Positions 34,054 to 35,892 of a DNA stretch of 35,892 nt are shown here, piece after piece. The position numbers and the translations under genes are program-made. How positions within the stretch are numbered: position 1 is the stretch's first letter; every line of letters begins with the position of its first letter. This stretch comes from Alkaliphilus sp. (lineage in GTDB: Bacteria > Bacillota > Clostridia > Peptostreptococcales > NVVX01), in contig NVVX01000001.1 of assembly GCA_002733545.1 (NCBI GenBank), positions 1,074-36,965 of the forward strand, read 5' to 3'. The notes under the pieces were generated by a model. That model saw only the letters and a program-made list of their open reading frames with translations. It ran no database searches and had not been told where the DNA came from.

Positions 34054-35865
34054 GTGAAAAATTTTTTTTCGGATGAAATGGTGCAAAAAATTCAAGAAAA
34101 TAGCGAAATAGTGAGTGTTATTGCATCCTATTTAGATTTACAACCATCAGGCAGCTCGCATAAAGCGCTGTGTCCTTTTCATAATGAAAAAACGCCATCG
34201 TTTACTGTAAATCAAGAAAAGCAAATTTTTAAATGCTTTGGATGTGGTGAAGCAGGAAATGTAATTAGTTTTATTATGAAAGCAGAGAATTTGGATTTCG
34301 TTGATGCGCTTAAATTGCTTGCAGAAAGAGCAAATATTTCAATTGAAAATACAAGTATCTCCGATAAAGAAAGAGAAGAAATTAATAAGAAAACATTGTT
34401 TTACGAAATAAATAGAATTGCAGGAGAGTATTTTTACCATAAATTAACAAAAAAGAATAATCAGGCAATTAATTACCTAAACATAAGAGGGCTAAAATCA
34501 AAAACGATTAAAAGTTTTGGACTAGGCTATGCTTTGGATAGCTGGAACGATTTAATGCAGCATTTAACGGGTAAAGGATTTAGTTTGGCAGACATAAAAG
34601 AGTGCGGACTAATAAGACAAAATACTAAATTGAATACTAAAGCGAAACAATATGACTCATTCCGCGATAGAATTATGTTCCCGATATTTGACATTAGAGG
34701 AAAGGTAGTAGGCTTTGGTGGTAGGACATTAGATGATACCTTACCTAAATATATTAATTCACCTGAGACTTTAGTTTTTAGTAAAAGTAATGTTTTATAT
34801 TCGCTAAACATAGCAAGAAAAAATACTAAAAACAGAAAGATTATTTTAGTTGAAGGATATATGGATGTTATTCTCTTGAACCAAGCAGGTATAAAAAATA
34901 CAGTAGCCACTCTTGGGACTTCATTAACAAACCAACACGCAAAAATTCTTAATAAATATTGTGATGAAGTAATTATTTGTTTTGATAATGATGATGCTGG
35001 CAAGAAAGCGACTTTGAGGAGTATAGACATTTTAGATGCTGTGGGATTAGATGTAAAAATATGCATTCTTGACAATGGAATGGATCCAGATGACTTTATT
35101 AGATTAAAAGGTGAACAAGAATTTAGTTATATGATAGATAGAGCGTTAGGCAGAGTAGATTATATCATGTTGACAGCTAAAAAAAATATCAACCTCAATA
35201 CATCAGATGGTAAAATTAAATTTATTCGAGAGATGTCTATATTGGCAAAACGTTTGAAAAATCCTGTGGAAATTGAATTGTTTCTACAGAAAATTGAGAA
35301 AGAAATTGGTGTTTCCTACAATGCTATTAAACAGGAGATATTCGGAAACGATGCTAAACCGCTGAAAAGCCTAAATAAGAAGTATACTTCTACTATCAAT
35401 AGCAATAATAAGTATATTAATCCCATTACCATAATAGACCGAAAAGGCAGTATTATTGCTGAAACACAGTTTATTAAGTTTTTATTGACTGAAAGAGAAA
35501 ATATTGCTAAGGTAATTAAAGAAATTGAAGCAGAAGACTTTACGATAACTAGTCATAAAAAAATTATCAAGTATTTATATAATAATTATAGTGATTTTGA
35601 TATGGATACTATGATGGAAGAAATTTCATTAGAAAAAAAAACGATTCAAGAGATTATGCAAATAGACATTCAACATACTAATATAAGAAAAAATGTTAGT
35701 GTCTACATTAAAAAGATAAAAAGGAATTGCTTAATCGAAGAATTACAAAGACAGCAAAAACTGTTAGAAGACACTAACAAACATAATAAGAAAGAAGTTG
35801 AGGACAAATTGCTAGAAATTGGTATGAGAATGCTGACAATAAATACAGAAATACAGAAACTTTAG
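34054..35865 (+). CDS. dnaG: DNA primase
   Basis: DnaG makes RNA primers for lagging-strand synthesis at the fork together with the DnaB/DnaC-type helicase. GTG 34054 is chosen over GTG 34045, which lies within the AAGGTGG site. The 603 residues comprise the CHC2 zinc ribbon with C40, H43, C61 and C64 (CPFHNEKTPSF, KCFGCGEAGNV), the catalytic core (FRDRIMFPIFDIRGKVVGFGGR), and a TOPRIM domain with E267 in LVEGYMDV and FDNDDAG (D311, D313). A C-terminal helical helicase-binding region (about 470-603) ends the chain. The last gene in the window starts right after it, as in the Firmicutes macromolecular-synthesis operon (dnaG-rpoD). Confidence 0.97.
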   Translation: MKNFFSDEMVQKIQENSEIVSVIASYLDLQPSGSSHKALCPFHNEKTPSFTVNQEKQIFKCFGCGEAGNVISFIMKAENLDFVDALKLLAERANISIENTSISDKEREEINKKTLFYEINRIAGEYFYHKLTKKNNQAINYLNIRGLKSKTIKSFGLGYALDSWNDLMQHLTGKGFSLADIKECGLIRQNTKLNTKAKQYDSFRDRIMFPIFDIRGKVVGFGGRTLDDTLPKYINSPETLVFSKSNVLYSLNIARKNTKNRKIILVEGYMDVILLNQAGIKNTVATLGTSLTNQHAKILNKYCDEVIICFDNDDAGKKATLRSIDILDAVGLDVKICILDNGMDPDDFIRLKGEQEFSYMIDRALGRVDYIMLTAKKNINLNTSDGKIKFIREMSILAKRLKNPVEIELFLQKIEKEIGVSYNAIKQEIFGNDAKPLKSLNKKYTSTINSNNKYINPITIIDRKGSIIAETQFIKFLLTERENIAKVIKEIEAEDFTITSHKKIIKYLYNNYSDFDMDTMMEEISLEKKTIQEIMQIDIQHTNIRKNVSVYIKKIKRNCLIEELQRQQKLLEDTNKHNKKEVEDKLLEIGMRMLTINTEIQKL

Positions 35866-35885
35866 AAGGAAGGAGGGAAAAGAAA

Positions 35886-35892
35886 TTGAGTG
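35886..35892 (+). CDS. First codons of the next gene, probably rpoD (sigma-A)
   Basis: AAGGAGGG (35870-35877) is followed after 8 bases by TTG AGT G at the window end, a credible gene start 20 bases after the dnaG stop. By gene order it is most likely the housekeeping sigma factor, but only two codons are visible, so the identity is an inference from synteny. Confidence 0.5.

Noticed and set aside
34527-35075. Minus-strand open frame of 182 codons inside dnaG
   Set aside because: dnaG is complete and has all its motifs on the plus strand; the antisense frame lacks a ribosome site and recognisable motifs.

Overview
The window is AT-rich chromosomal DNA from a low-GC, Gram-positive, endospore-forming member of the Clostridia. 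The evidence is the sporulation genes yqfC and yqfD, a T-box leader before a single-chain glycyl-tRNA synthetase, pyruvate phosphate dikinase beside its regulatory protein, strong AGGAGG-type ribosome sites with many GTG/TTG starts, and the conserved Firmicutes order phoH-pgpH-ybeY-dgkA-cdd-era-recO-glyS-yqfL-...-dnaG-(rpoD). The genus cannot be fixed from sequence reading alone.

Layout. (1) 1-1664, minus strand: a membrane-anchored PAS-GGDEF-EAL c-di-GMP protein, cut by the window edge, followed by a divergent promoter region. (2) 2037-7753: an OmpR-type response regulator, a short-loop sensor kinase, a SWIM-SNF2 helicase and a small membrane protein. (3) 7790-10761: an accessory operon that I read as an ABC-three-component (ABC-3C) conflict/defence system: SMEK-domain effector, 75-residue middle component and DUF2326-type ABC ATPase, all overlapping. 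Its promoter carries a perfect 12-bp inverted repeat over an extended -10. (4) 10914-14629: tag, hisS and aspS, ending in a terminator. (5) 14760-15383: a DUF2325 gene with a consensus promoter and a Fur-box-like palindrome, then a 6S RNA gene with its own promoter and terminator, in the same aspS/tcdA interval as in Bacillus. (6) 15404-16565: tcdA and an RseC-like gene. (7) 16637-26764: the long sporulation, c-di-AMP, rRNA-maturation and envelope cluster yqfC, yqfD, phoH, pgpH, ybeY, a DgkA-PAP2 fusion, DUF502, a DUF3048 lipoprotein, cdd, era and recO. Two intergenic repeat elements interrupt it. (8) 26890-32700: a UBA-DUF4342 gene, T-box, glyS, the PPDK regulator yqfL, and ppdK with a terminator. 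(9) 32814-35892: a dGTPase-like HD protein, dnaG, and the ribosome site and first codons of the next gene, probably rpoD.

How the genes work together. Most of the window is housekeeping: translation (hisS, aspS, glyS, tcdA), ribosome maturation (ybeY, era), DNA replication and repair (tag, recO, dgt, dnaG), lipid-carrier recycling (the DgkA-PAP2 fusion), nucleotide signalling (GGDEF-EAL, pgpH) and glycolytic flux (ppdK/yqfL). The least ordinary parts are the ABC-3C operon with its palindromic promoter, the Fur-box-controlled cysteine-tailed DUF2325 protein, the kinase-phosphatase fusion and the GC-rich palindromic repeat between era and recO.
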